DNA of 19,539 bases from Oligoflexia bacterium (GTDB lineage: Bacteria; Bdellovibrionota; UBA1018). Below are positions 1-8,247 of the stretch, one piece after another; position 1 is the stretch's first letter; every line of letters begins with the position of its first letter. A program made the translations under genes and the position numbers. The notes beneath the pieces are model-generated. The model made no database searches. It worked only from the letters and a program-made list of their open reading frames with translations, and had not been told where the DNA came from. The stretch spans positions 1 through 19,539 of the forward strand of contig CAINWE010000157.1 in the NCBI GenBank assembly GCA_903854365.1. Reading direction: 5' to 3'.

Positions 1-112
1 AGACTCTCAAAAGTGGCATTTAACTTGAATCAATAGAAAGCAATGATTGAGAGACTCGAAGGGGTCTCCCAGTGAGAAAGGGGTAAGTGGACGATCATCT
101 ACTTACTCTTGG

Positions 113-145
113 CCTCGAGTGAATGTGATCTTGTATCACTCGAGG
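113..145. repeat. Perfect 10-bp inverted repeat (hairpin)
   Basis: The arms CCTCGAGTGA (113-122) and TCACTCGAGG (136-145) are exact reverse complements separated by 13 bases. It is immediately followed by the palindrome GGGTACCC (147-154) and another stem (151-158 with 169-176). There is no T-run after it, so it is not a terminator. It is either an RNA structural element or a protein-binding palindrome. Confidence 0.7.
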
Positions 146-465
146 AGGGTACCCGGTGTACTCAAAAACATCGGGTCCGGAAAAAGCGTTAATTGCGCTT
201 CTTCTCTGCGGGATGGCATTTCGAACTGTCCCAGTGATTGAGCTAACAAGAGCTAACGCGCGAGCGAAGGATCGACTCAGCTGCAATCATGACTCTACAA
301 GAGGTTCTGAGTCCAGGGAGTTTTTGGTATCGAATGTTGAATTGAGAATTCGGTGCCAGCCTATTTGAGAATTAAACGAACTCAAACAGGCGATCCAGAT
401 TGCTTGATCGAGCGAGCTGAGGTCCATTGCAATGAAAACCACCGAAGGAACCTGAGTGGTCTGGG

Positions 466-505
466 GGTCGGAGATGCTGATACCATCTCCGACCAACAGT
501 TTTTT
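466..505 (+). terminator. Rho-independent terminator
   Basis: A perfect 11-bp stem GGTCGGAGATG (466-476) and CATCTCCGACC (484-494) encloses a 7-base loop and is followed within five bases by six consecutive T residues (500-505). It is oriented for plus-strand transcription. The only thing it can terminate is the noncoding region to its left or a gene upstream of the window. On the minus strand no T-run follows the stem, so it should not end the lipoprotein operon efficiently. Confidence 0.85.
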
Positions 506-580
506 GCTGATCCAGGTGTTTGCAAAGGTAGTCTATTCTCATATTAATCTAAGAGTAAAGGACCTTCTTACGACACTCCA

Positions 581-1201
581 TTAATTGTGTTGCACTTCTG
601 AAGCGGGCGGTCGCACTTGAGCTCCAGTAACCCCTGTAAAGGTCACCGGCTGACTCGTACTCTCTTTCCCTGAAGGGTCATCCTTATGCCCAACTTGATC
701 CTGCTGAACGAGGCTCAGAGAAATCCACTGCGCAGTTAAATCACTCGCTACTCTCGGCCAACCTGACTGTCCGCGACAACCCTGCTTTGAAATCAGAGCC
801 CCGTCAGCTCTCACCAGACGCACTCTCACCGGCGAAGTACACACAGGAACGGTCTTCAGATCATGATTAACCACAGAATTCATCCGGTCCACCTGCTCGC
901 GAGCCTGCTCAACCGACACACTTGAATGAGGGTCCGAAGACTCAAAACTCGGATGCAAAACTTTGACGCTCCCGGATTGTCCAGGTCCCGTAGCAAGATG
1001 AGCTGTTAAACTGGGCGGACCTGCCCATTTGTCACTGGGTCCTGGATATTCTATGAAAAGATCTACGAATGGAGGAGCAGACTCTTCATTTTCTCGCCCA
1101 TCCAAAGCAATTCCACTCTTAGATGAACTAAAACAACCACTCATGCCGATGAAAAGACTCATCAAAACTACGACTGAAAACAACGAATCTGGAAGCCTCA
1201 T
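581..1201 (-). CDS. Putative lipoprotein of unknown function
   Basis: A 206-residue protein. The N-terminus has a hydrophobic signal segment (residues 6-20) ending in MSGC, a lipobox-like cleavage site with Cys23 as the predicted lipidated residue. The following residues are small and polar (FSSSKSG), so outer-membrane sorting is plausible. Two further cysteines lie in the mature part (VPVC and KQGC), possibly a disulfide. No known domain was recognised. The start ATG lies in an ATGA overlap with the stop of the upstream gene (1198-1201), with a GAGG ribosome binding site about 8 bases ahead, so the two genes are almost certainly translationally coupled. It is the last gene of a two-gene minus-strand operon; no terminator was seen after it. 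Confidence 0.75.
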   Translation of the reverse strand: MRLPDSLFSVVVLMSLFIGMSGCFSSSKSGIALDGRENEESAPPFVDLFIEYPGPSDKWAGPPSLTAHLATGPGQSGSVKVLHPSFESSDPHSSVSVEQAREQVDRMNSVVNHDLKTVPVCTSPVRVRLVRADGALISKQGCRGQSGWPRVASDLTAQWISLSLVQQDQVGHKDDPSGKESTSQPVTFTGVTGAQVRPPASEVQHN

Positions 1202-2259
1202 TTCTTCATCCTCTTTGGAACCGAAATCAATTCTTTATTCGATACTTTCGATACTTGAGGCTCAGCATTCGCCAATCGGAGCGCAGGTCCAAAGGCAGTT
1301 TCAAGACAAGCCTTCCTTTTTAAGTCAAGAAGCGCAGGAAGCTGACAGCCCGGCGCACTCAAATACGATGCCAAACTCGAGGAAACACCCCAAGCGCTCT
1401 CTGTGGCATTTTCTGGAGTACAGACGTTCTCTTCTGAATCACCCAAACATTTGAGCACTGGGGACCAAAACTGCTGCATTTTGTGGAGAGCTAACTCGCA
1501 CGGATTTAGAGTCTGAGCCACTAAACGAGTCATCTCGAAGGCTGCCCGTTTTGGGTCAATCTTGATCAGAGTAAAAAAACCACTCCCCATCAGCAACAAT
1601 GGCATACCCCGATCATCAACGACTCTCACACCAATTCCACGCCAGCCCAGGTCTGGCTCTGCCAAGGCAGCATGCACAGGTTGAACAATTTTTAAGTCAT
1701 GGACTAATTTTTCCATCGAAGGGACTGATTTTTTAGCCGTCTCATCGGTGCGACTCCTTAACCAAGTCAAAATCATTTCCTTGGATTGATGAAAGGCCTT
1801 CACGGTCTGCGCCCAGTCTTGCTTCGAGACCCGCCCCTTCGCACTACCATCGCCACGAAACTCAAAAGACTGACAAACCCCATTTTTTTGGGCAAGACTC
1901 AGCACTTGACGATCCTGAACAGAAGGCTCAAAGACCGGTTGTTTGAGGCTTGGCTCCACAACCGAAGCCGCTTCATCCTCGGCGTCATCCTCAGTCACCA
2001 AGTTCGTCGGGGGTTCGGTCAACTGACCCGTTTTTTTGTCCAGAACTTTGACGGCCGACTCCCCCACGGCTTTTTGAGTCGAGATCGCGCGTTTATCAGA
2101 GGTATTAGAAGAAATTTTTCGTTGCAACGCACCCGCAAACTCCGCGAAATCCGGGCTCATTTTTTTGGGCATTTTCCCAATGCCAATCACAAATATTAAG
2201 GTCAAGCCTGTGAAAAAGATTAATACTGGAATAACTTGTTTCGCTTTGTTCAGCGCCAT
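1198..2259 (-). CDS. Membrane-anchored periplasmic protein of unknown function
   Basis: A 353-residue protein with a single N-terminal hydrophobic helix (about residues 9-27) after a short positive stretch, predicting an uncleaved signal anchor with the rest in the periplasm. Residues 45-120 are polar, acidic and low in complexity, like a flexible linker. The C-terminal two thirds carry six cysteines (129, 254, 271, 280, 305, 318), an even number that suggests disulfides in an exported domain. No family was recognised. A GGAG ribosome binding site lies 10 bases before the ATG. A weak -10-like TCTAAT is present on this strand at 2321-2326, in the 111-bp gap shared with the divergent nucleotidase gene. 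Its 3' end overlaps the lipoprotein start by ATGA, so the two products may work together. Confidence 0.75.
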   Translation of the reverse strand: MALNKAKQVIPVLIFFTGLTLIFVIGIGKMPKKMSPDFAEFAGALQRKISSNTSDKRAISTQKAVGESAVKVLDKKTGQLTEPPTNLVTEDDAEDEAASVVEPSLKQPVFEPSVQDRQVLSLAQKNGVCQSFEFRGDGSAKGRVSKQDWAQTVKAFHQSKEMILTWLRSRTDETAKKSVPSMEKLVHDLKIVQPVHAALAEPDLGWRGIGVRVVDDRGMPLLLMGSGFFTLIKIDPKRAAFEMTRLVAQTLNPCELALHKMQQFWSPVLKCLGDSEENVCTPENATESAWGVSSSLASYLSAPGCQLPALLDLKRKACLETAFGPALRLANAEPQVSKVSNKELISVPKRMKK

Positions 2260-2333
2260 AGCTTACAATCTCCAAGAAATTCAACTCGTCCTAAAACTGT
2301 TCGACAAATCCCACGGTAAGATTAGAAAAATAT

Positions 2334-2363
2334 TTGAATTCCCCTGAAAAAAAGCGATGATAC
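2334..2363 (+). promoter_or_regulatory. Candidate promoter of the 5'-nucleotidase gene
   Basis: TTGAAT (2334-2339) and TGATAC (2358-2363) are separated by 18 bases. The -10 box ends 7 bases before the ATG at 2371, so a transcript would start at or next to the start codon. This fits the absence of a Shine-Dalgarno site before that ATG. Both boxes are imperfect matches to sigma70 consensus. Confidence 0.35.
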
Positions 2364-2370
2364 GAGTCTT

Positions 2371-4296
2371 ATGTTTACCAAAAAAGTCTCTTATTGGGGG
2401 GTACTCGCCAGTACTCTCCTTTTTGGATGCCAAACAAGTCACCCTATTGCAGAAGGTCAAGAACCCACGCGCTGGGAAGCCCCAACCCGGATTCAATCCC
2501 CCCCTAGCTCGTTGGAAACCGTCGCCATTCTCGGAACAAACGACCTTCACGGTAACCTCGCTCCCATTCAGATGAAAACAGACGACGGGAGAACACCAAC
2601 TTCCTATGAAGCAGGGGGTGCCGCGATCCTGAGTACCTATATCGATATTCTGAGATCCGAGTTCGGAGATCATCTCCTCTGGCTTGACGCCGGAGACGAA
2701 TTTCAAGGCACGCTCGAAAGTAATCCCTCTGGAGGATCGTCGGTCGTTCAATTTTTTAATTTTCAAAAGCTGACGGCTGCTGCAATCGGCAACCACGAGT
2801 TTGATTTTGGACTCGCCTCGCTCAAGGAAAGAATGCAAGAGGCTCAGTACCCTTTTCTGGCAGCTAACATCCTCGATGCCAAGACGGGTAAACGCTCAGA
2901 GTTTCCGAACACTTTCCCAAAGCTCATGGTATCTGCCGGAAATCTCAAAATCGGCGTTTTGGGCTTATCTACCCTGGATACCCCTAAAACGACACGAGTC
3001 AGTAACGTTCAAACCCTGCGTTTTGAAAACCTAAAAACGGCCACATTGCGCGAGGCAGAAGCCCTGCGCAAAGAAGGCGCTCACATCGTTCTATTAACTG
3101 CCCATGTCGGCCTAGATTGCCCATCGAACAGCAGGAATGCAGCGGCCTACCAAATGCGGAAACCCTCCGATCTTCAAGAGGGCTGCAATAGCCAAGACGA
3201 GATGGTTCAACTCCTCGAGTCCCTCCCTCCTGGCACTGTCGATGCGGTAGTTGCAGGCCATTCACACACCATTGTGCACCATTGGATTGCCGGAGTGCCA
3301 GTGGTTCAAGCCGGTTCTTACGGCCGATATTTGAATGTCATTTACCTGAGTTATGACACTTTGACGCATCGCGTTATTCCTGAAGAAACCAGAATTGAGG
3401 GCCCTGTCCCCGTCTGTACGCAAGTGTTCCAGAATCAGAACGACTGCAACGGGGATCGTCCCATCCCTAGAAATGGCCGAGGCCCTTTAGTCACGCCCCG
3501 ATTTCACGGAAAGCCCATTTTCCCATCAGAGCCTGTCCAAAAACTCATTGAACCCGTTATTAAAAAAGCCGAACAAATTAAAAATAGGCCGGTTGGCTTT
3601 GCCGCCCGCACCATTGAACACCTGCGATCCAAAGAATCACCCCTCGGTAACCTGATTGCTGATGCTGCCCGCAAAAAAGTCCACACTGACTTTGCACTCA
3701 TCAACTCGGGAGGCATTCGAGCTCCTATCATGCCAGGCACCATTACCTACGGTGACCTGTTTCGCACCATGCCATTTGATAATGCGATCGCGGTGTTAAG
3801 GGTAACCGGAAAAGAACTCCTCAATATCCTCCGAGTCGCCGAAAGCGGTTCTCGCGGATTTGCGTCGGTCTCTGGCTTAACCCTCAAGCTCATTGATCCG
3901 ACTCTCGAGGCCCCCATCGATGACCTGTCAGGCGATGGTAAATTCGAAATCTGGGAGACCAACCGTCTCATTGAGGTGCGGAAATCAAACGGCGACCCAA
4001 TCGACCCGGGAGCTTTCTACACGTTGGCAACATTAGACTTCTTAGTCCTTGGCGGAGATGATTTGAAGTGGCCGATGTCGAAAATTCCGTTTGATCGGAT
4101 CCAATTAGACTCGGGGACCCTGGTGCGAGACGCCCTCGTTCAATACGTGGAAAAGAGCGCAACCCTGAACCCAGAAAACCAACCCCTCGTTGATCCTACG
4201 CATCCGAGAATTGAACTCGGCCGCGCTCCGTCAAATGGAAAAACAAGGCATCGCACCCGACACAAGAGACGACGCGCATCCCGAGGCCACTTCTAA
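2371..4296 (+). CDS. Lipoprotein 5'-nucleotidase / UshA-family metallophosphatase
   Basis: A 641-residue exported nucleotidase that should hydrolyse nucleoside phosphates (or related substrates such as UDP-sugars) outside the cytoplasm. The signal peptide ends in LLFGC, predicting lipidated Cys20, with Gln at +2 favouring the outer membrane. The N-terminal metallophosphatase domain shows the family motifs: TNDLHG (56-61), LDAGDEF (105-111), GNHEFDF (140-146), TAHVG (243-247) and AGHSHT (295-300), which supply the two-metal site. The C-terminal 5'-nucleotidase domain (about 405-590) has SPLGNLIADAA (423-433), NSGGIR (445-450) and LGGDDL (560-565). An EF-hand-like loop with acidic or polar ligands at 518, 520, 522, 524, 526 and 529 sits inside it. 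The last about 20 residues are strongly basic. No Shine-Dalgarno is evident. Family is certain; the exact substrate is not. Confidence 0.93.
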   Translation: MFTKKVSYWGVLASTLLFGCQTSHPIAEGQEPTRWEAPTRIQSPPSSLETVAILGTNDLHGNLAPIQMKTDDGRTPTSYEAGGAAILSTYIDILRSEFGDHLLWLDAGDEFQGTLESNPSGGSSVVQFFNFQKLTAAAIGNHEFDFGLASLKERMQEAQYPFLAANILDAKTGKRSEFPNTFPKLMVSAGNLKIGVLGLSTLDTPKTTRVSNVQTLRFENLKTATLREAEALRKEGAHIVLLTAHVGLDCPSNSRNAAAYQMRKPSDLQEGCNSQDEMVQLLESLPPGTVDAVVAGHSHTIVHHWIAGVPVVQAGSYGRYLNVIYLSYDTLTHRVIPEETRIEGPVPVCTQVFQNQNDCNGDRPIPRNGRGPLVTPRFHGKPIFPSEPVQKLIEPVIKKAEQIKNRPVGFAARTIEHLRSKESPLGNLIADAARKKVHTDFALINSGGIRAPIMPGTITYGDLFRTMPFDNAIAVLRVTGKELLNILRVAESGSRGFASVSGLTLKLIDPTLEAPIDDLSGDGKFEIWETNRLIEVRKSNGDPIDPGAFYTLATLDFLVLGGDDLKWPMSKIPFDRIQLDSGTLVRDALVQYVEKSATLNPENQPLVDPTHPRIELGRAPSNGKTRHRTRHKRRRASRGHF

Positions 4297-4346
4297 CGAC
4301 CAAAACCCAAGCTTTGCGTTCTTGAATGAAATTCCAATCCAGTTTG

Positions 4347-4355
4347 TGGTAAAGT
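4347..4355 (+). promoter_or_regulatory. Candidate extended -10 element before prkA
   Basis: TGGTAAAGT (4347-4355) resembles an extended -10 box (TGnTATAAT) and ends 7 bases before the ATG at 4362, where no convincing Shine-Dalgarno is present. No well-spaced -35 box was found; the nearest TTGAAT (4322-4327) is 22 bases upstream. Low confidence. Confidence 0.25.
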
Positions 4356-4361
4356 CGTGAA

Positions 4362-6626
4362 ATGAAAAACGAACGTCCCTCATTTTCAAGCAGTGAGATT
4401 TTAGGTTCGATTGATCAAGCTGTAAAGAAGGATTTCGAGACCCACCGCAGGATTCTTTCTTTCGAAGAGTATCTCGGACTTATCGAAGAAAATCCGAAAC
4501 TGCATACCCGCGGCATTGCTCAGTATGCCGTCGATATGATGGACCATTTTGGGACCGAGACTCCAGTCGCCGCCTCGGATCATGGGGAACATCAGCACCC
4601 CCGATTTAAACTGTTTGACTTTCCGATTGATGGCATTGCACCAAAAGTCGTCGGGCACGAATCCGTCCAAAACCACCTCTACAAGACATTGAAAGCATTT
4701 GCTCGACAAGGCATCAACAACAAGCTCATTCTTTTACACGGTCCTAACTGAAGCGCTAAGAGCTCCATGATTCACTCCATCATGGCTGGCTTGGAGAGTT
4801 ACTCGAAGCTCTCCTCGGGATCCCTCTACACTTTGAATTGGGTCTTCCCTCTCGAAAGATACACCAAGGGCCACATTGGGATTAACACCTATGCTGCCTC
4901 ACCCGAGAGCTTGACCTCTTATGCGCGCATTCCAGAAGAAGAAATCGCCGCACGCATCCCGTGCGACCTCAAGGATCACCCGCTCTTAATTATCCCCCAA
5001 GAACAAAGAAAGCCGTTTCTCGAACAGCTCTTAGGCAAAGCCCAAGCAGAGGAACTGTGGAACCACCTCCCCCAATATCTCTCTAAGGGGGACCTCTGCC
5101 ATCGATGTAAGGAAATCTTCGATGTCCTGATCACTTCGAACGGTGGTGATTTTAAAAAAATTCTGATGAACATCCAAGTAGAGCGAATCTACTTTGCGCG
5201 ACGTTACCGCAAAGGACTGGTCACAATCGAACCTCAGCTCCATGTCGACGCTCAGTATCAACAGCTTTCTATTAATAAAAACCTAGGCTCCCTCCCTCCT
5301 TCGCTGCAAAGCCTCAACTTATTTACCCTGACCGGTGACCTAGTTGATGGGAACCGAGGACTCGTGGAATACAGTGATCTTTTGAAGCGCCCGGTCGATT
5401 CCTTCAAATATTTGCTGAGCGCTTGCGAGACGGGCGCTATTAATATCGGCAATACGATTGCTTACTTGGACGCCCTCCTGCTCGGATCCGCAAATGAAAT
5501 TCAACTCGATGCATTCAAAGAGTTTCCGGATTTCACCAGCTTCAAGGCACGCATCGAGCTCATCCGAGTTCCCTACTTGCTCCGAACCAGCGACGAACAG
5601 GAAATCTACGAAAGTCAGCTCCAGCAAATCGCCGGAGAGAAACACGTCACTCCCCACGTCTCTTGGACTCTGGCGCTCTGGGCGATCCTCACCCGACTCA
5701 AAAAGCCCAATAGCATTAACTTTCCGTCCAATGTCAGCAGTCTCATCGCAGCCCTGCGCCCCATGGATAAAGCCAAAATACTCGATAACGGCGAACTTCC
5801 AGGTAACCTATCACCCGAAGAACGAAAAGTACTTCGCGCCTCCGTCGGACGCTTACGGGATGAGTATACCAATGTTCCTTACTATGAAGGCAGAATGGGG
5901 GCTTCAGCCCGAGAGCTCAAGACCGTTCTTTTCGATGCTGCCCAAAATCCAGAGTTTACCTGCCTTTCTCCCCTCGCCGTTCTTCGCGAGATTGAAGAGC
6001 TGACCAAGCGAACGAGCGAATACGATTTTCTCAAACAAGACGTCAAAGATGGCTATCATAACGCTGTCGAATTTATCCAACTGGTTCGAACTGAATATAT
6101 CTCTCGAATTGATCGAGAAGTGAGAGACTCAATTGGAATCTATGACTCCGCTCAATGGGAAGACTTTTTGAAAAAATACGTCACCCAAATTTCCGTGGTC
6201 CTCAAAAAGGAAAAAATAAAAAATCCGATGACCGGGAGAATGGAAGACCCAGATTTTACGTTGATTGCAGAGTTTGAGAAGATCGTCGAGGCGCCAGAAG
6301 AATCGAAAGAAAAAGACGCCTTCCGAAAAAGCATCATCTCTCAGATTGGCGTTTGGTCGCTCGACCACCCCAAAGAATCGATGAGCTATGCTAGGGTTTT
6401 TCCGGACTTTTGGAAGAAACTCGAAAAACACTATTTCGCATCACAGAAATCCCTGCTCGCAAAAATGAGTGATGCGCTCTTAGTCTATGATACTGACGGC
6501 TTAGATCCCTCATCTGAGGGCGGGATCCTCGCCCGTCAAACCGTAGAGAATATGAAATCCAAGCTGGGCTATTGCCAAGCCTGCGCAAGAGAAGTCATTA
6601 CTTTCTTGATGCAGCAAAGATATTAG
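4362..6626 (+). pseudogene. prkA: PrkA serine protein kinase / AAA+ protein, interrupted by in-frame TGA
   Basis: The frame is open for 754 codons except for one TGA at codon 130 (4749-4751). It gives a 129-residue N-terminal piece and, from ATG 4767, a 619-residue piece. The PrkA family couples an AAA+ ATPase-like domain to a C-terminal kinase-like domain and acts in stress, stationary-phase or sporulation signalling. Read across the stop, the P-loop is HGPN-stop-SAKSSM, so the stop replaces the residue expected to be glycine (GPNGSAKSS). A single G-to-T change, GGA to TGA, would create it. The rest looks like PrkA: VGHE (sensor of AAA start, about 102-105), GNRGLVEYSDLLKRP in the Walker B region, and a conserved C-terminal kinase-like part. 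Neither fragment alone has a complete ATP site. No second lesion is seen, so this is a very recent mutation, a base-calling error or readthrough. The usual yeaH/spoVR partners are not adjacent. Confidence 0.85.
4749..4751 (+). other. In-frame TGA within the prkA Walker A motif
   Basis: The codons read GGT CCT AAC TGA AGC GCT AAG AGC TCC. The frame before and after is the same, so this is a substitution, not a frameshift. A perfect 7-bp hairpin with a 7-base loop lies 13 bases downstream (arms 4765-4771 and 4779-4785). Confidence 0.9.
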
Positions 6627-6637
6627 TTTTAAAAACC

Positions 6638-7666
6638 ATGAATGTCACTCATAGCCTAACCTCTGAACAGTATTTAGTCACTCACTCCGTTGGCCCGAAT
6701 CAGCACGGCATTCGACTGGACGCGTTCCTCAAAGAACGCTACCGGAAACGATCCCGAGAGCAACTGAAACGCGCTATTGACGCGGGAGTGGTCACTATTA
6801 AACGAGAACAAAGCCCACATCTCAAATTAGGGCGAACAAAACCGAGCGCCCAACTTGTACCGGGAGATGAAGTACTCGTTTTGACCGAGCGAAAGCCCGA
6901 ACCAACGGTTTCGTTCGATTATCAAATCCTCTTCGAAGACCAGAGTCTTTTTGTCATCAACAAACCCGCGAATCTCCCGGTTCATCCTGCGGGCCGATAC
7001 TTCTTTAATACCCTTTTGGTTCATCTAAAAACCCAAGGTCACCAGACTCCTCTCAAAATCGAGCGAGAATTTTTTCTAGCCCATCGAATTGATAAAGAAA
7101 CTAGCGGCGTATTAGTACTCGCCAAAGATAAGGACATCTGCGCTCACATCACCCGGCAATTCGCCGAAAGAACGACGCAAAAGCGCTATCTTGCCATCGT
7201 CAAAGGGGTCTGCCCTGAACAATTTGAAGTGGCCTTAGCAATGGGCAAAGCCCCGGACTCGCTCATTGATCTCAAAATGGGCATTCTCCCAGAAAATAAG
7301 GGGGGACAATCGGCATTTACCAGTTTTAAGCGCATCCAGAATAATGGCATTTACTCCCTGGTCGAGTGTTTTCCAAAAACGGGGCGTCAACACCAAATTC
7401 GCGTCCATCTCGATGCCGTGGGCCACCCCATTGTCGGAGACAAGCTCTACGGACTCCCAGAGCGCGAAGCTCTGCGCTTTTACGAAAGACAACACCTCAC
7501 TCCTGAGGCGGAGGCGCAACTTTTACTCCCCCGACACGCCCTTCATGCGTCCTGGATTCGATTTGTCCACCCACTCACCGGCAAAACGATGCAGTTTTCT
7601 GCCCCACTACCGCAAGACCTGGAAGACTTTATGCACAACCCTTCCGAGAATTGGAACACACCATGA
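6638..7666 (+). CDS. RluA/RluD-family RNA pseudouridine synthase
   Basis: A 342-residue enzyme that isomerises uridine to pseudouridine in rRNA or tRNA in the cytoplasm. An N-terminal S4-like RNA-binding segment (about residues 20-82, from VGPNQHGIRLDAFL through PGDEVLVL) precedes the catalytic domain. That domain has the signature HRIDKETSG (149-157) with catalytic Asp152, and later CFPKTGRQHQIRVHL and HPIVGDKLYG, all typical of the RluA/C/D group. The specific RNA target cannot be told from sequence. The start was placed at ATG 6638, just after the prkA stop (11-base gap). A longer in-frame reading from 6572 would overlap prkA and adds nothing conserved. No clear Shine-Dalgarno. The 3' end overlaps pdxH by ATGA. 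Confidence 0.9.
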   Translation: MNVTHSLTSEQYLVTHSVGPNQHGIRLDAFLKERYRKRSREQLKRAIDAGVVTIKREQSPHLKLGRTKPSAQLVPGDEVLVLTERKPEPTVSFDYQILFEDQSLFVINKPANLPVHPAGRYFFNTLLVHLKTQGHQTPLKIEREFFLAHRIDKETSGVLVLAKDKDICAHITRQFAERTTQKRYLAIVKGVCPEQFEVALAMGKAPDSLIDLKMGILPENKGGQSAFTSFKRIQNNGIYSLVECFPKTGRQHQIRVHLDAVGHPIVGDKLYGLPEREALRFYERQHLTPEAEAQLLLPRHALHASWIRFVHPLTGKTMQFSAPLPQDLEDFMHNPSENWNTP

Positions 7667-8247
7667 ATTTTCATCCTCATCCGTTTGAGCAATTTCAACT
7701 CTGGTATCAAGAGGCAGTTTCTCAGAAGCTCAAATACCCGGACGCGATGACGCTCGCTACCTGTACTCCTGATGGTTTTCCTTCAGCACGAATGGTCCTT
7801 TTTAAAGGACTGAACACTCGTGGACTCCGCTTCTTCACGAACTACGAAAGCAGAAAAGGCCAGGAACTTCTGCAGAACCCTAGAGCGGCACTCGTGTTTT
7901 ACTGGTCAATTTTCGATCGCCAGGTCCGAGTCGAAGGAACCATAGAAAAAACGACTGAAGCGGAATCGAATGAATACTGGAATTCGCGTCCGCGTGGGAG
8001 TTGTATCAGCGCGCTAAGCTCCGCACAAAGCCAAGAGGTCGCAAGTCGAGACGAGTTAGAAAAGCGATTTTTCGAACTCGAAAGGAAATTCGCCGAACAA
8101 CCGATCCCGAGGCCCATTCACTGGGGTGGATTCTGCCTCGTTCCCCACCGCTTTGAGTTTTGGATGGAAGGGGCCCATCGTCTCCATGACCGTATCTGTT
8201 ACGAGAGAGTGGGAACCGCCTGGAACATGAAACGGTTAGCCCCCTAA
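7663..8247 (+). CDS. pdxH: Pyridoxamine/pyridoxine 5'-phosphate oxidase
   Basis: A 194-residue FMN enzyme that oxidises pyridoxine or pyridoxamine 5'-phosphate to pyridoxal phosphate, the last step of vitamin B6 synthesis and salvage. The FMN-binding split barrel is recognisable: DAMTLATCTPDGFPSARMVLFKG near the N-terminus, FFTNYESRKGQEL, and RQVRVEGTIEK. The C-terminal signature FEFWMEGAHRLHDR and the ending MKRLAP are diagnostic. Its length is slightly below the approximately 218 residues of the E. coli enzyme because of a shorter N-terminus. The ATG at 7663 overlaps the TGA of the pseudouridine synthase gene (ATGA), so translation is probably coupled. A TTG four codons upstream is possible but less likely. 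The gene ends in a 4-base tail-to-tail overlap with the HAD gene on the other strand. Confidence 0.95.
   Translation: MNFHPHPFEQFQLWYQEAVSQKLKYPDAMTLATCTPDGFPSARMVLFKGLNTRGLRFFTNYESRKGQELLQNPRAALVFYWSIFDRQVRVEGTIEKTTEAESNEYWNSRPRGSCISALSSAQSQEVASRDELEKRFFELERKFAEQPIPRPIHWGGFCLVPHRFEFWMEGAHRLHDRICYERVGTAWNMKRLAP

Larger units (their letters stand above)
1..580. other. Hairpin-rich noncoding region, no supported gene
   Basis: No reading frame here has a recognisable protein, a good ribosome binding site or protein-like composition. Several inverted repeats are seen: a 10-bp perfect stem (113-122 with 136-145), an 8-bp stem with one wobble pair (151-158 with 169-176), a 7-bp stem (274-280 with 307-313), and an 11-bp stem that forms an intrinsic terminator at 466-505 on the + strand. 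An 8-base direct repeat GAGCTAAC occurs at 240-247 and 250-257. I could not match it to the conserved cores of tmRNA, RNase P RNA, SRP RNA or a GEMM riboswitch. A plus-strand transcript clearly ends here, and because no ORF precedes the terminator it could be a noncoding RNA or a long 3' untranslated region from beyond the window. Confidence 0.5.

Noticed and set aside
181..240. A tRNA- or tmRNA-like element around TTCGAACTGTCCC
   Set aside because: The TTCGAA resembles a T-loop, but no acceptor stem, anticodon arm or proper T-stem can be drawn.
47..547. Short frames (about 60-70 codons) on both strands in the left noncoding region
   Set aside because: No ribosome binding sites, no recognisable protein character, and they cross the hairpins and terminator.
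1786..2199. A 137-codon plus-strand frame
   Set aside because: It is antisense to the membrane-anchored protein gene, which has a proper start, anchor helix and operon coupling.
2281..2838. A 185-codon minus-strand frame opposite the 5'-nucleotidase gene
   Set aside because: It lies antisense to a gene with unmistakable conserved motifs; a shadow frame.
4749..4751. TGA read as glycine by a variant genetic code
   Set aside because: Other genes in the window end normally at TGA (for example 7664-7666 and 11729-11731), and no other conserved gene here has an internal TGA.
4749..4785. Selenocysteine insertion at the prkA TGA
   Set aside because: A hairpin is present downstream, but its loop lacks the G/U features of bacterial SECIS elements and selenocysteine in a P-loop is not known. 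The expected residue is glycine, one base away.
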